Shown here in pieces: positions 45,224 to 54,597 of a stretch of 64,000 bases of DNA (the stretch's first letter is position 1; every line of letters starts with the position of its first letter). Below the pieces are notes generated by a model. That model did no database searches. It saw only the letters and a list, made by a program, of their open reading frames with translations, and was not told where the DNA came from. Origin of the DNA: Cytophagales bacterium (lineage in GTDB: Bacteria; Bacteroidota; Bacteroidia; Cytophagales; Cyclobacteriaceae); contig JANYHI010000059.1 of the NCBI GenBank assembly GCA_025359125.1, forward strand, positions 49,495-113,494, in the 5' to 3' direction. Position numbers and translations under genes: made by a program.

Positions 45224-46348
45224 CTAACCGAAAGTAGCTATTGCAAATGTTAAGCCGATAGCAAATTCTCGGCCAGAGGCATCAATTAGGTAGATTATAA
45301 AACCATTTGGTGATCCGGTTTTTGGATTAAGCACCGACCCACTCAGGTCGTACCGTAAGCGAAATGTTCCATTGCTCCAATCCAAAATATTATTGTATAC
45401 CTCTTGTCCTCTATCAACTACTAAGACTCTACTCCAAACTTTTTGTAGCGAATACTGATTCTTATTATCCACTAGTACTGACCCATCGAATTCTGCGATA
45501 AAGTTTTCTACATCTAATATGGTTATATTTTTACCTTCTACCATGTTACGCAAAGGCTTTATGAATTGATCCTCAAAACTATCCCCAAACCGATTATTTA
45601 GTTCAGCTCTTGAAGGAACTTCTTGAGTTATTATATCCTTTAATTCATACCCCGTAATGCCATTGACGCTATTGCTGCCTCCACCACCGCCCAAGGGAAT
45701 AAATTCACCCAGTGCACCGCTGTCACCTCCACCACCTGAACAATAAATATTGGTTTCGGAATAATCAAAATTGGTGGAGCAGCCATAGGGTGTACACGTC
45801 ATTGTATAGTAGTTGTAGGTGAAGGCTACACATTCCACGTTTGCTACCCGCACATTTTTTTGCGCTGCGGCTGCTCTTGTCCACCGTTTCATAGCCAAGC
45901 CATCAAACTGATAACCATCTAATATTTTCCCATTCACATCTCTGAACATCACGGTGCCTTTATATTGGAACATATTGGTGAAAGATACGCCTCCCGTGCC
46001 CAAGTCGGAGGCAAAAGCATACTCCCAATCGGGCATAAAATCAGCTATGGCATAGCTGTATTCACTAGCTGTTTTGTAAATAAGCAACAATTGGTTAAGG
46101 GGCGTGCCCAGTTTCATACCCTCCCTCTTTACGGATTGCCGTTTTGCTGGCAGTATGGGAATTTCATATACCATTCGCGTTGGCTCTACTATCCGGTTTG
46201 CTTTTTCCCAATCCAAAGCAATGTTAATGGTGCTGTTCAAAAACCATTCTTTGGCCTGAGTTAAATCATCTTTACGTGTAGGCAGTTCTTCCGTTTGGCT
46301 ACACGCAAAGACAACCACTAGCAATGCAGATGTGGCAAAGGTTTTCAT
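45224..46348 (-). CDS. Uncharacterised lipoprotein with glycine-rich linkers
   Basis: This is a 374-residue protein with a lipoprotein signal (ALLVVVFACSQ, Cys 16). A central cysteine cluster (CVAFTYNYYTMTCTPYGC, near residues 172-190) is followed by two glycine-rich linkers (SGGGGDSG, LGGGGGSNS). The C-terminal domain after residue 230 is unrelated to any family I know. The layout suggests two surface domains joined by flexible linkers. It is followed at three bases by the 165-residue secreted protein. Confidence 0.7.
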   Translation of the reverse strand: MKTFATSALLVVVFACSQTEELPTRKDDLTQAKEWFLNSTINIALDWEKANRIVEPTRMVYEIPILPAKRQSVKREGMKLGTPLNQLLLIYKTASEYSYAIADFMPDWEYAFASDLGTGGVSFTNMFQYKGTVMFRDVNGKILDGYQFDGLAMKRWTRAAAAQKNVRVANVECVAFTYNYYTMTCTPYGCSTNFDYSETNIYCSGGGGDSGALGEFIPLGGGGGSNSVNGITGYELKDIITQEVPSRAELNNRFGDSFEDQFIKPLRNMVEGKNITILDVENFIAEFDGSVLVDNKNQYSLQKVWSRVLVVDRGQEVYNNILDWSNGTFRLRYDLSGSVLNPKTGSPNGFIIYLIDASGREFAIGLTFAIATFG

Positions 46349-46832
46349 AGGAGTGACAGGTTAGATTTGTGAAGTGAATATAGTGATTTTTTTTAGTCTG
46401 TATGTGCTATAAAAATACTGACCCTGCGACAAGTCATCGCAGCGCATGTCGATCGGCACATGTAGATGTGCAGGCATTTGTAATACCATGCTAAACAGTT
46501 GATAATTGCCTATGTTGCAAACTTGGACTTATCTGTGGTTTGACACGCCATTCTTGACATTTCGAAGAGTAAGAACTGCATTCAAACGTACTCATTCTAG
46601 TAGAAACGATTCTCTCAAAATTTAACTGGCCTACTTGTAAGATACCATTCGGCCCATGGGATGGAGGTCATGCATGAGGCGTGATTGGAGTCCCACGTTT
46701 CGCGGGGCGACTGCCGACAGCCCCGTGGCCTTGCGCCTCGCTTGGCCAGGCCGCCATCATTTATTTAGCCTTTATCTGTCTAGCCATAGACAAACTATTA
46801 ACGGATAACGATTCACCAACCTCATTTTTACT
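46349..46832. other. Non-coding region before lepA with hairpins and a GC-rich block
   Basis: No gene is seen. Two small perfect hairpins lie at 46424-46442 (CTGCGA/TCGCAG) and 46456-46471 (GCACAT/ATGTGC). From about 46650 to 46765 the sequence turns GC-rich. This block contains the palindrome TCATGCATGA (46668-46677), a stem CGGGGC/GCCCCG (46703-46708 with 46720-46725) and TGGCC/GGCCA arms. The last part is made of TAACGGATAACG-type words. Confidence 0.55.
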
Positions 46833-46840
46833 TACCTTTG
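46833..46840 (+). promoter_or_regulatory. -7 box upstream of lepA
   Basis: TACCTTTG matches the Bacteroidota -7 consensus and lies 22 bases before the lepA ATG. No good -33 TTG is found at the expected distance, so support is partial. Confidence 0.4.
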
Positions 46841-46861
46841 CTGTTTAAATATTAGAACGAA

Positions 46862-48655
46862 ATGACGGGAATGGAGAATATCCGCAATTTTTGCATCATC
46901 GCACACATCGACCACGGCAAGAGTACACTAGCCGACAGACTTTTGGAGTTTACTGGCACACTAAACAACCGACAAATGCATGCCCAAGTGCTCGATAATA
47001 TGGACTTGGAGCGTGAAAAAGGAATTACGATTAAATCGCACGCCATTCAAATGAATTATAAACTGAATGGGGTGGAGTACACGCTGAATTTGATCGATAC
47101 TCCTGGCCACGTGGACTTTTCTTATGAGGTATCTCGCTCGATTGCTTCTTGTGAAGGAGCGTTGTTGATTGTAGATGCTGCGCAGGGCATTCAAGCTCAA
47201 ACAATCTCAAACCTTTATTTAGCGCTCGAACACAACCTCGAAATCATTCCAATCTTAAATAAAATTGATTTGCCCGCTGCTATGCCCGAAGAGGTAACGG
47301 ATCAGATTGTAGATTTAATTGGCTGCGAAAGAGAATCGGTAATCCGCGCAAGCGCCAAAGAAGGAAAAGGGATTGCTGAAATATTGGAAGCCGTAATTAA
47401 AAGAGTGCCGGCTCCAAAAGGAGATCCGAAGGCACCATTGCAGGCGATGATTTTTGATTTGGTGTTCAACTCCTTCCGGGGAATTGAGGTATACTATAGA
47501 GTGTTCAATGGCACCATGCGTAAGAATGATCAACTACGGTTTATAAATGCTCAAAAAGATTATGGAGCGGATGAGATTGGCGTGTTGAAATTAGATAAAC
47601 ATCCGCGCCAAGAAATTAGCGCAGGTAACGTAGGCTACTTGATTTCTGGAATAAAAGTAGCGAAGGAAGTGAAGGTAGGAGATACAATTACGCTGGTATC
47701 AAATCCGGGCGAGGCATTGCAAGGATTTGAAGATGTGAAGCCCATGGTTTTTGCAGGAATTTATCCGGTTGATACGATTGAGTTCGAAGAATTGCGTGGT
47801 TCTATGGAGAAACTTCAGTTGAACGATGCTTCGTTGGTGTGGGAGCCAGAGACTTCTGCCGCTTTAGGTTTTGGATTCCGTTGCGGATTTTTAGGAATGC
47901 TGCACATGGAAATTATTCAAGAGCGACTGGAGCGTGAGTTTAATATGACGGTAATTACTACCGTTCCATCTGTGCAGTTTAAAGCCATGCTTACCAATGG
48001 TAAAATGATAGAGATCAATGCGCCAGCCGAGATGCCCGACCCGACTACAATGGATTACATTGAAGAGCCATACATAGCTGCGCAGATCATTAGCAAGTCA
48101 GAATTTATTGGGGCGATCATCGGGCTTTGCATGGACAAGCGTGGTATTATTAAAAATCAAGTTTACTTAACTGCCGATCGCGTTGAACTTGCGTTTGAAA
48201 TGCCATTATCAGAAATAGTTTTTGATTTCTTCGATAAACTAAAATCAATTTCTAAAGGATATGCTTCACTCGATTATCAATTGATTGGCTTCCGCGAAAG
48301 CGACATGGTAAAGTTAGATGTAATGTTGAATGGCGATAAAGTAGATGCCTTGTCGGCTATTGTGCACCGAGGAAAATCGTATGATTGGGGAAGGAAGTTG
48401 TGCGAGAAATTGAAAGAGCTGATTCCGCGCCAGATGTTTGAAATTGCTATTCAGGCAGCGATTGGTCAAAAAATTATTTCGCGCGAAACAATAAGTGCCA
48501 TTCGCAAAAACGTAATTGCAAAATGTTATGGAGGCGATATTTCGCGAAAACGAAAGTTGTTAGAGAAGCAAAAGAAGGGTAAGAAACGCATGCGCCAGGT
48601 GGGTAACGTGGAAATTCCACAAGAGGCGTTTATGGCGGTACTGAAGATTGACTAA
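46862..48655 (+). CDS. lepA: Elongation factor 4 (LepA)
   Basis: This is a 597-residue translational GTPase. G1 is [15 protein letters not shown]3 [13 protein letters not shown]4 NKIDLP and G5 ASAKEGKGI. The LepA-specific C-terminal domain ends in [15 protein letters not shown]. LepA acts on ribosomes during initiation or stalled translocation. ATG at 46862 is used; an ATG three codons later gives the more typical [16 protein letters not shown] start. It leads a plus-strand run of genes. Confidence 0.97.
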   Translation: MTGMENIRNFCIIAHIDHGKSTLADRLLEFTGTLNNRQMHAQVLDNMDLEREKGITIKSHAIQMNYKLNGVEYTLNLIDTPGHVDFSYEVSRSIASCEGALLIVDAAQGIQAQTISNLYLALEHNLEIIPILNKIDLPAAMPEEVTDQIVDLIGCERESVIRASAKEGKGIAEILEAVIKRVPAPKGDPKAPLQAMIFDLVFNSFRGIEVYYRVFNGTMRKNDQLRFINAQKDYGADEIGVLKLDKHPRQEISAGNVGYLISGIKVAKEVKVGDTITLVSNPGEALQGFEDVKPMVFAGIYPVDTIEFEELRGSMEKLQLNDASLVWEPETSAALGFGFRCGFLGMLHMEIIQERLEREFNMTVITTVPSVQFKAMLTNGKMIEINAPAEMPDPTTMDYIEEPYIAAQIISKSEFIGAIIGLCMDKRGIIKNQVYLTADRVELAFEMPLSEIVFDFFDKLKSISKGYASLDYQLIGFRESDMVKLDVMLNGDKVDALSAIVHRGKSYDWGRKLCEKLKELIPRQMFEIAIQAAIGQKIISRETISAIRKNVIAKCYGGDISRKRKLLEKQKKGKKRMRQVGNVEIPQEAFMAVLKID

Positions 48656-48666
48656 TAAAAAGCTTG

Positions 48667-49071
48667 ATGAGTAGTAATATAGACAAGCAGCGAATTTCTT
48701 CTATATGGATAAAATCCTCGGAACGAGATTGGAAGACAATGCAGCGTTTATACAAATCGAAAGACTATGTTTGGACTTTGTTCCTCGGCCACTTGGTGCT
48801 TGAAAAGCTGATTAAGGCAATAATAGTTAAGCAGACTGGTGAACAAGCACCTTTTTCTCATAGCCTCGCATTTTTAGTCAAGAAAACAAAATTGCAAATC
48901 TCCGAGGAGCGGCTCGACTGGTTGGAGGAAATTACGGGATTTAATTTGAATGCCCGATATGATAATTTCAAAGATGATTTTTATAAAAGATGTACAAAGC
49001 AGTTTGCAATGGTCTGGATAGATAAAATTAAATTGCTGCGGGTATGGCTCAAAAAAGAATTATTAAAATAG
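48667..49071 (+). CDS. HEPN-domain protein of a HEPN/MNT toxin-antitoxin pair
   Basis: This is a 134-residue all-helical protein. It has WIKSSERDWKTMQRLYKSKDY, LFLGHLVLEKLIKAIIVKQ and the family stretch NLNARYDNFKDDFYKRCTKQ. HEPN proteins of such pairs act as ribonucleases that the nucleotidyltransferase partner inactivates by modification. The partner overlaps its last 28 bases. The ATG at 48667 is preferred over the preceding TTG. The pair sits between lepA and folD. Confidence 0.85.
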   Translation: MSSNIDKQRISSIWIKSSERDWKTMQRLYKSKDYVWTLFLGHLVLEKLIKAIIVKQTGEQAPFSHSLAFLVKKTKLQISEERLDWLEEITGFNLNARYDNFKDDFYKRCTKQFAMVWIDKIKLLRVWLKKELLK

Positions 49072-49352
49072 CAGAAAAGTACGTAGAGATATTGCGCCTG
49101 GGTAATTACCCAATAGAGCGTGTTTTTTTGTTTGGATCTTATGCAAAAAATAAGCCCCGAAAGGATAGTGATATTGATATCGCAGTAGTTTTGAACTTGA
49201 AGAAAAATACTTTTGACCTAGAAGTAGAACTGGCTCGCTTGAGGCGAAATATCGATTTACGAATTGAACCTCATGCTTTTATTACCAAGGACTTTAATGA
49301 GGAAAATCCACTCGCTTACGAAATTTTAAAAACAGGTATTCGATTAGTTTAA
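49044..49352 (+). CDS. MNT-type minimal nucleotidyltransferase antitoxin
   Basis: This is a 102-residue protein with the polymerase-beta-like motif FLFGSYAKNKPRKDSDIDIA near residues 28-47: GS followed by DxD, the metal-binding aspartates. MNT partners adenylylate their HEPN toxin. The start lies inside the HEPN gene, in another frame, with 28 bases overlap, a sign of translational coupling. All catalytic residues look intact. Confidence 0.87.
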   Translation: MAQKRIIKIAEKYVEILRLGNYPIERVFLFGSYAKNKPRKDSDIDIAVVLNLKKNTFDLEVELARLRRNIDLRIEPHAFITKDFNEENPLAYEILKTGIRLV

Positions 49353-49363
49353 GAATTAAGGTA

Positions 49364-50260
49364 ATGAACACAATCACGGCAGAAACCACATACACGATCA
49401 TAGACGGTCGCAAAATTTCGACTGATATAAAAGCTGAAATCTCTGTGAAGGTGGCAGAGCGCAAAAGTCTGGGAAAGAAAATTCCTCACTTGGCAATTAT
49501 TTTAGTGGGCGATGATGGCGCCAGCCAGACGTATGTCGATCATAAAGTAAAGGCGTGCAAAGAAGTTGGCTTTCATTATACGATGATGCGCTTTGCCGAT
49601 ACCATCAGCGAAGACAAGTTGATGAAGCATATTGATCATGTAAATAATGATGAAGATGTCGATGGCTTTATTGTTCAACTTCCGTTGCCTGCGCATATTT
49701 CGGTAGAGCGAATCACTGAAAAAATAAGAAGTGATAAAGATGTAGATGGGTTTACGAATCACAACTTCGGAAGTATCATTTCTAAAAATCCGCTGCTAAT
49801 GCCAGCAACACCTTTTGGTGTGATGGAGTTGTTGCGCAGATACAATATTGAAACCGAAGGAAAGAATTGTGTAATTATTGGAGCAAGCAGATTGGTGGGG
49901 GCACCATTAAGTATGATGTTAGTAGAACAAGGAAGAGCAACCGTAACGATTTGCCATAAGTACACCAAAAATTTAGCTGAGTGGACTAATCAAGCTGATA
50001 TTTTAGTAGTGGCTGTTGGCAAGCCAGGTTTAATAAAAGCTGAAATGGTGAAACACGGTGCTGTGGTGATTGATGTAGGAACTACCCGAGTAGAAGGCCC
50101 ACAATATAAAAATGGATATTCATTAAAGGGCGATGTTGAATTTAAAGAAGTAGCCGCGAAATCTTCGTTCATTACGCCAGTACCCGGTGGTGTTGGTCCT
50201 ATGACAATTGCATCTTTGTTAATGAACACATTAAAGGCTACAGAGAATCTCAACCCTTAA
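49364..50260 (+). CDS. folD: Bifunctional methylenetetrahydrofolate dehydrogenase/cyclohydrolase
   Basis: This is a 298-residue enzyme interconverting one-carbon folates. Family marks are YVDHKVKACKEVGF with the catalytic Lys near residue 60, VDGFIVQLPLPAHI, NCVIIGASRLVGAPLSMML (NADP-binding) and TPVPGGVGPMTIASLL. The N-terminus carries about ten extra residues before YTIIDGR, which is minor. It is followed by a hairpin and then queE. Confidence 0.96.
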   Translation: MNTITAETTYTIIDGRKISTDIKAEISVKVAERKSLGKKIPHLAIILVGDDGASQTYVDHKVKACKEVGFHYTMMRFADTISEDKLMKHIDHVNNDEDVDGFIVQLPLPAHISVERITEKIRSDKDVDGFTNHNFGSIISKNPLLMPATPFGVMELLRRYNIETEGKNCVIIGASRLVGAPLSMMLVEQGRATVTICHKYTKNLAEWTNQADILVVAVGKPGLIKAEMVKHGAVVIDVGTTRVEGPQYKNGYSLKGDVEFKEVAAKSSFITPVPGGVGPMTIASLLMNTLKATENLNP

Positions 50261-50262
50261 TT

Positions 50263-50280
50263 AATCTTAGCTTTAAGATT
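50263..50280 (+). terminator. Hairpin after folD
   Basis: A perfect seven-pair hairpin AATCTTA/TAAGATT has a four-base loop, three bases after the folD stop. The following T-run is absent, so it may be a weak terminator or processing site. Confidence 0.45.
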
Positions 50281-50360
50281 TGAGAATTATGACTTAGCAA
50301 TCTCCAAAAATTAAACTTTAACAACCCGAAACTTAAAACTGTAAACTAGCAACCTAAGAA
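50281..50360. repeat. Low-complexity word spacer before queE
   Basis: The spacer consists of loose repeats of AAACTTTAAC, AAACTTAAAAC, TAAACTAGCAACC and TAAGAACTAAC. It resembles the word-repeat elements near rplA and thiL, but without a clear second arm. Confidence 0.3.
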
Positions 50361-50365
50361 CTAAC

Positions 50366-50995
50366 GTGAAGCGGGAAATCTCACATCTTATCTCACATGT
50401 AACTTTGCCTTTGATGGAAGATTTCTATACCATTCAAGGAGAAGGATTTCATCAGGGCAGTGCTGCTTATTTTATTAGACTTGGAGGTTGTGAAGTAAAG
50501 TGCGTATGGTGCGATGTAAAAGATAGCTGGGATGTAAATGCACATCCGAACGTGAGTGTTTTATCAATCGCTGCGAAAGCCAAGGCAAGTGGTGGTAAAA
50601 TTGCTGTGGTAACGGGTGGAGAGCCCTCCATGCATGACCTTTCTCTGCTAACTCAAGAGCTAAAGCAAGTTGGGTTAAAAACCCATATCGAAACATCGGG
50701 TGCGTACGTGTTAACAGGCAATTGGGATTGGATTTGTTTTTCGCCAAAAAAATTTAAGGCTCCACATCCATCAGTTCCCGCATTAGCGAATGAATTGAAA
50801 GTAGTGATTTTTCACAAAAGTGATTTAGCATGGGCCGAGCAATTTGCAGCACAGGTATCTCAAGATTGTCAGCTGTATTTGCAACCAGAGTGGTCAAAGG
50901 AAAATGAAATTCTGCCTATTATTATTGACTACGTAAAGTTAAATCCAAGATGGAGAATTTCGTTGCAGGCGCACAAGTACATGAATATTCCATAA
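50366..50995 (+). CDS. queE: 7-carboxy-7-deazaguanine synthase
   Basis: This is a 209-residue radical SAM enzyme. FYTIQGEGFHQGSAAYFIRL precedes the cluster motif GCEVKCVWCD with three cysteines (CxxxCxxC), then VVTGGEPSMHDL (SAM binding) and HIETSGAY. It makes CDG, the precursor of queuosine and related 7-deazaguanines. The start is GTG at 50366; a later ATG at 50414 would begin MEDFYTIQGEG. queD lies at the other end of the window. Confidence 0.93.
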   Translation: MKREISHLISHVTLPLMEDFYTIQGEGFHQGSAAYFIRLGGCEVKCVWCDVKDSWDVNAHPNVSVLSIAAKAKASGGKIAVVTGGEPSMHDLSLLTQELKQVGLKTHIETSGAYVLTGNWDWICFSPKKFKAPHPSVPALANELKVVIFHKSDLAWAEQFAAQVSQDCQLYLQPEWSKENEILPIIIDYVKLNPRWRISLQAHKYMNIP

Positions 50996-51010
50996 TTGGG
51001 TAGAGGATAA

Positions 51011-51994
51011 ATGAGTATGGATGGTTTCATAAAAATATTGAATGAATGGGGACGACTAAAAGTCCCTTTTTTATTTATTGTTGATTTTGAAATGCAAAAA
51101 CCTTTAGCATTTAAAATTTCAGAAATTGATGAGAAAGAAATTCTATTTAATATCAATGGAATCACGAATCACAAAACCAAACAAGAATTATCTGGTAAGG
51201 ATGAGTTAATGTTTTTAGTTGATTATTCTTCTAACCCAGTTGAAGCGTATCGGGTCAAGTTTGATTTGGTGAAGTATCATTTACATCAAGGAGATTCATT
51301 CTTGACTAACTTAACCGTAAAAACGAAAATTGAAACTAATAAAACATTGCGCGAACTTTTCTTTTTAAGTGAGGCACGATATAAGTTGTGGTATAGAGAA
51401 GAGTTTTTGGTTTACTCGCCCGAGATTTTTATTCAGATTAGAGATCAAAGAATCTTCTCCTTTCCGATGAAGGGTACAATAGATGCCGCTATTCCAAATG
51501 CGAAAGAGATTATTTTGAAGGATGAAAAAGAATTAGCAGAGCATGTAACCATCGTAGATTTGATGCGAAACGATTTGAGCATCGTAGCAGACTCTGTTCG
51601 GGTAAGTAGATTTCGCTATGTAGAAGAAGTGAAGACTAACGCTAAAAATTTGTTGCAAGTAAGTTCTGAAATTCAAGGTGATTTAAAACCGAATTATTAT
51701 GAGGCGATTGGCAGCCTGTTATTTTCTCTTCTTCCTGCCGGCTCTGTAAGCGGTGCTCCTAAAAAGAAGACTTTGGAAATTATACAAAATGCAGAATCAG
51801 ATCGAAGAGGTTACTACACAGGAGTTTTCGGATATTTCGATGGAAAAAATCTCGATGCAGGCGTAATGATTCGGTTTATTGAAAATACCTCAGAAGGATT
51901 TTTTTACAGAAGCGGAGGAGGGATAACAACACAAAGTTTGGTTGAGCAGGAGTATCAGGAAGCAATCAATAAAATCTATGCCTCGGTTTATTGA
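51011..51994 (+). CDS. pabB: Aminodeoxychorismate synthase component I
   Basis: This is a 327-residue chorismate-binding enzyme, short like other PabB proteins without the N-terminal domain. Signatures are FSFPMKGTIDAAIPNA, VDLMRNDLSIVA, LLPAGSVSGAPKKKTLEIIQ and RGYYTGVFGYFDG. It makes 4-amino-4-deoxychorismate for folate. The pabC-like gene overlaps its last 17 bases, a clear sign of coupling. Confidence 0.92.
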   Translation: MSMDGFIKILNEWGRLKVPFLFIVDFEMQKPLAFKISEIDEKEILFNINGITNHKTKQELSGKDELMFLVDYSSNPVEAYRVKFDLVKYHLHQGDSFLTNLTVKTKIETNKTLRELFFLSEARYKLWYREEFLVYSPEIFIQIRDQRIFSFPMKGTIDAAIPNAKEIILKDEKELAEHVTIVDLMRNDLSIVADSVRVSRFRYVEEVKTNAKNLLQVSSEIQGDLKPNYYEAIGSLLFSLLPAGSVSGAPKKKTLEIIQNAESDRRGYYTGVFGYFDGKNLDAGVMIRFIENTSEGFFYRSGGGITTQSLVEQEYQEAINKIYASVY

Positions 51995-52574
51995 AACAAT
52001 AAAACTACAGGACGGTGAGTTTTATAATCTTAAATACCATCAAAGTAGATTGGAATTTACATTTAGCAGATTTTTTAGCGGATCAACTACCTTTAATTTG
52101 AAACAAGAGTTAGATGAAATCGCGAGACCGATGCTGGGGTTATTTAAATGTCGCGTTGTTTACGAAGAGAAAATCAATAAAATCACTTTTCAGCCGTATA
52201 CAATAAAACCGATTCAGTCTTTTAAACTAGTGGAAGCGAACGACATCGAGTACAATTTTAAATTTGAGAATAGAGATCAGTTAAATGATTTGTATAATCT
52301 TAAAGGATTGGCAGATGATATTATTATTGTTAAAAATGGTTTGGTTACTGATTCGTCTTATGCGAATTTAATTTTCAAAAGAGGTGATGATTGGATAACC
52401 CCCGAAAGCCCATTGCTATTAGGAACCATGCGACAAAAACTGATCGATGAAAACAAGGTAAAGTGTGGTACTGTTTTAATTGAGGATATTTGCAGATACG
52501 AAAAAGTCAAATTGATTAATTCAATGTTGGGATGCGGTGGGTTAGAAGTAGAGATTTCTAAAATAGTATTTTAA
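51978..52574 (+). CDS. pabC: Aminotransferase class IV protein, probable aminodeoxychorismate lyase
   Basis: This is a protein of about 198 residues starting MPRFIETIKLQDGEFYNLKY, with NLKGLADDIIIVKNGLVTDS and ANLIFKRGDDWITPESPLLLG, typical of PLP fold-type IV enzymes. It is shorter than most PabC proteins (about 270 residues), but the core motifs are present. The overlap with pabB supports a role in para-aminobenzoate synthesis. The upstream frame to 51942 is inside pabB and not used. Confidence 0.82.
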   Translation: MPRFIETIKLQDGEFYNLKYHQSRLEFTFSRFFSGSTTFNLKQELDEIARPMLGLFKCRVVYEEKINKITFQPYTIKPIQSFKLVEANDIEYNFKFENRDQLNDLYNLKGLADDIIIVKNGLVTDSSYANLIFKRGDDWITPESPLLLGTMRQKLIDENKVKCGTVLIEDICRYEKVKLINSMLGCGGLEVEISKIVF

Positions 52575-52577
52575 AAA

Positions 52578-54470
52578 ATGAGAAAACTCATTCTTTTTTA
52601 TTTTTTAGCGAGTTCGATGTTGTTTTCTCAAGGGCAACTGAGTACTAAATCTAAAAAGGCCATTGAATATTATTTTTCGGCAGATAACTTTCGTGTTAGA
52701 GGTCAGCTAGATCAAGCCGTTAAACTTTTAAATCAGGCCATTGCTAAAGATTCAAAATTTGAAGAAGCTTATTATCGTTTAGGCTTAACCTTAAGGAGTT
52801 CGAATAGCCTATCTGAGGCTTGCCATAATTTTGAAAAGGGATTATCTCTTACAACTGACATCGTAAAAAAAAAGAACTACACATATATTTTAGGAGAATG
52901 CTATCTGCGTCAAGGTAAGTATGATCAATCATTGACTTTTTTAAATAGATTTCTTACAGATGAGAAATTTGATAAAGTAAAACTGGAGCAATCTAAAGTT
53001 TGGAAAACACAATGTGAGTATTCAATTGAAAATAAAAATCAAAATTTTGACTATCAGATCAAACCACTGAGCGACACAGTTAATATATATCCCATGCAAT
53101 ACTTCCCAACATTGACAGCCGATGGACAAGAGTTAATTTTCACCATTCGATTTGGAGGTGCTCATGATGATAATGAAGATATAATTGTTTCCAGAAAAGA
53201 TATAAATGGTAGATGGAATAAACCCGTTCCACTTTCTGATCAAATAAATTCCAACTATCGCGAAGGTGCATCCACCATCTCAGCAGACGGACGAAAACTA
53301 ATTTTTACTATTTGCGGACCTAGAGGGTGTGATTTATTTGAAAGTAATAAGAACGGAGATAAATGGAGTTTACCAAAAAGTTTGGGATCGGGTGTTAATA
53401 CATCCGGCTGGGAAGCTCAACCAGCTTTATCTGCCGATGGCAATGAATTATATTTTGTGTCTGATCGCAGGGGTGGATTTGGTGGGTATGATATTTGGTA
53501 TTCTACTAAAACACCTGAGGGAGTGTGGGGTAAGGCAATCAATATTGGTAAATCTGTTAATACACCATTTGACGAGATCGCACCATTTGTCCATGTAAAT
53601 AATCAGAATCTATATTTTGCTTCTAATGGGTTGCCAGGTTTTGGTAGCTATGATATTTATGTTTCAGAAAAAGTAAATGGCCAATGGAACGCTGCAAAGA
53701 ATATGGGATTTCCGCTCAATAATTTTGAAGATCAATATTCCTTTGCTGTTACCAGCGATGGTAAGTTTGCGTATTATTCCAAGGAAGAAGCTAAAGACAG
53801 AAGTAAAATTTATTTTACACCTATCCCTGAATCCTTTCAAATTCGTAGAAAAGGTAACGTTGTGAAGGGTCGAGTGCTTGATGCTGCTACCGGAAATCCT
53901 TTAAAAGCAATGATTCAATTAAAGGAATTGAATGGCGATCAAGTGAGATCTTCGATTATCTCAGATTCCGTAACCGGGAATTATTTATTAGTGGTGCCTG
54001 GCAAATCAGAGTATGCACTTTTTGCTGATAAAGCAGGCTATCTTTTTAATAGTATTAATTTTGACTATCAGCAATCTGATTTAGACAAGCCACTAGAACG
54101 GGATATTCACTTGCAGCCCATAACTAAGGGAGCCAGTGTATCACTCAATAATATTTTCTTTGACCTCAATAGTTATGAGTTGTTAGAGAAATCAAAATCA
54201 GAATTGAATGAGGTAATACTTTTTCTTCAAAACAACCCATTTGTCAAGATTGAAATTGGTGGCCATACCGATGATTTAGGAAACGAAGCGTATAATCTTC
54301 AATTATCTTTAAATAGGGCAAAATCAGTAGGCGTCTTTTTAAAAAATGCGGGTATTTCTGTTGAACGCATTAAAGAAGTAGGCTATGCTTCAAAGAAGCC
54401 ATTAAAACCCAATAATTCTGATCAAAATCGCCAATTAAACCGCAGAATTGAGTTCAAAATACAGAATTGA
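52578..54470 (+). CDS. PorE-like OmpA-family protein (TPR, beta-propeller, CRD, OmpA)
   Basis: This is a 630-residue exported protein. After a signal peptide (residues 1-19) come TPR repeats (about 25-145), WD40/PD40-like blades with ALSADGNELYFVSDRRGGFG and PFVHVNNQNLYFASNGLPGF (about 160-410), a carboxypeptidase-regulatory-like domain (about 425-510) and an OmpA C-terminal peptidoglycan-binding domain with EIGGHTDDLGNEAYNLQLS (about 525-630). The order is that of PorE, which anchors the T9SS core to peptidoglycan. Many paralogues exist, so a true PorE role is not certain. Confidence 0.88.
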   Translation: MRKLILFYFLASSMLFSQGQLSTKSKKAIEYYFSADNFRVRGQLDQAVKLLNQAIAKDSKFEEAYYRLGLTLRSSNSLSEACHNFEKGLSLTTDIVKKKNYTYILGECYLRQGKYDQSLTFLNRFLTDEKFDKVKLEQSKVWKTQCEYSIENKNQNFDYQIKPLSDTVNIYPMQYFPTLTADGQELIFTIRFGGAHDDNEDIIVSRKDINGRWNKPVPLSDQINSNYREGASTISADGRKLIFTICGPRGCDLFESNKNGDKWSLPKSLGSGVNTSGWEAQPALSADGNELYFVSDRRGGFGGYDIWYSTKTPEGVWGKAINIGKSVNTPFDEIAPFVHVNNQNLYFASNGLPGFGSYDIYVSEKVNGQWNAAKNMGFPLNNFEDQYSFAVTSDGKFAYYSKEEAKDRSKIYFTPIPESFQIRRKGNVVKGRVLDAATGNPLKAMIQLKELNGDQVRSSIISDSVTGNYLLVVPGKSEYALFADKAGYLFNSINFDYQQSDLDKPLERDIHLQPITKGASVSLNNIFFDLNSYELLEKSKSELNEVILFLQNNPFVKIEIGGHTDDLGNEAYNLQLSLNRAKSVGVFLKNAGISVERIKEVGYASKKPLKPNNSDQNRQLNRRIEFKIQN

Positions 54471-54526
54471 CCCGTCTCAATCAGTTGCATTAGATTAAAC
54501 AAAGTTAATTTTTACATAGGCGGTTA

Positions 54527-54557
54527 TTGAATTATTATTATTTTGAATTTACATTTA
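54527..54557 (+). promoter_or_regulatory. Candidate promoter of the SusC/SusD pair
   Basis: TTG at 54527-54529, a 20-base spacer and TACATTTA at 54550-54557 differ from the Bacteroidota consensus by one base in the -7 box. This leaves a leader of about 30 bases before the SusC ATG at 54598. Confidence 0.4.
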
Positions 54558-54597
54558 CCATTCTTTACAATCATAATAATTAACTAAACCAAAAAGT

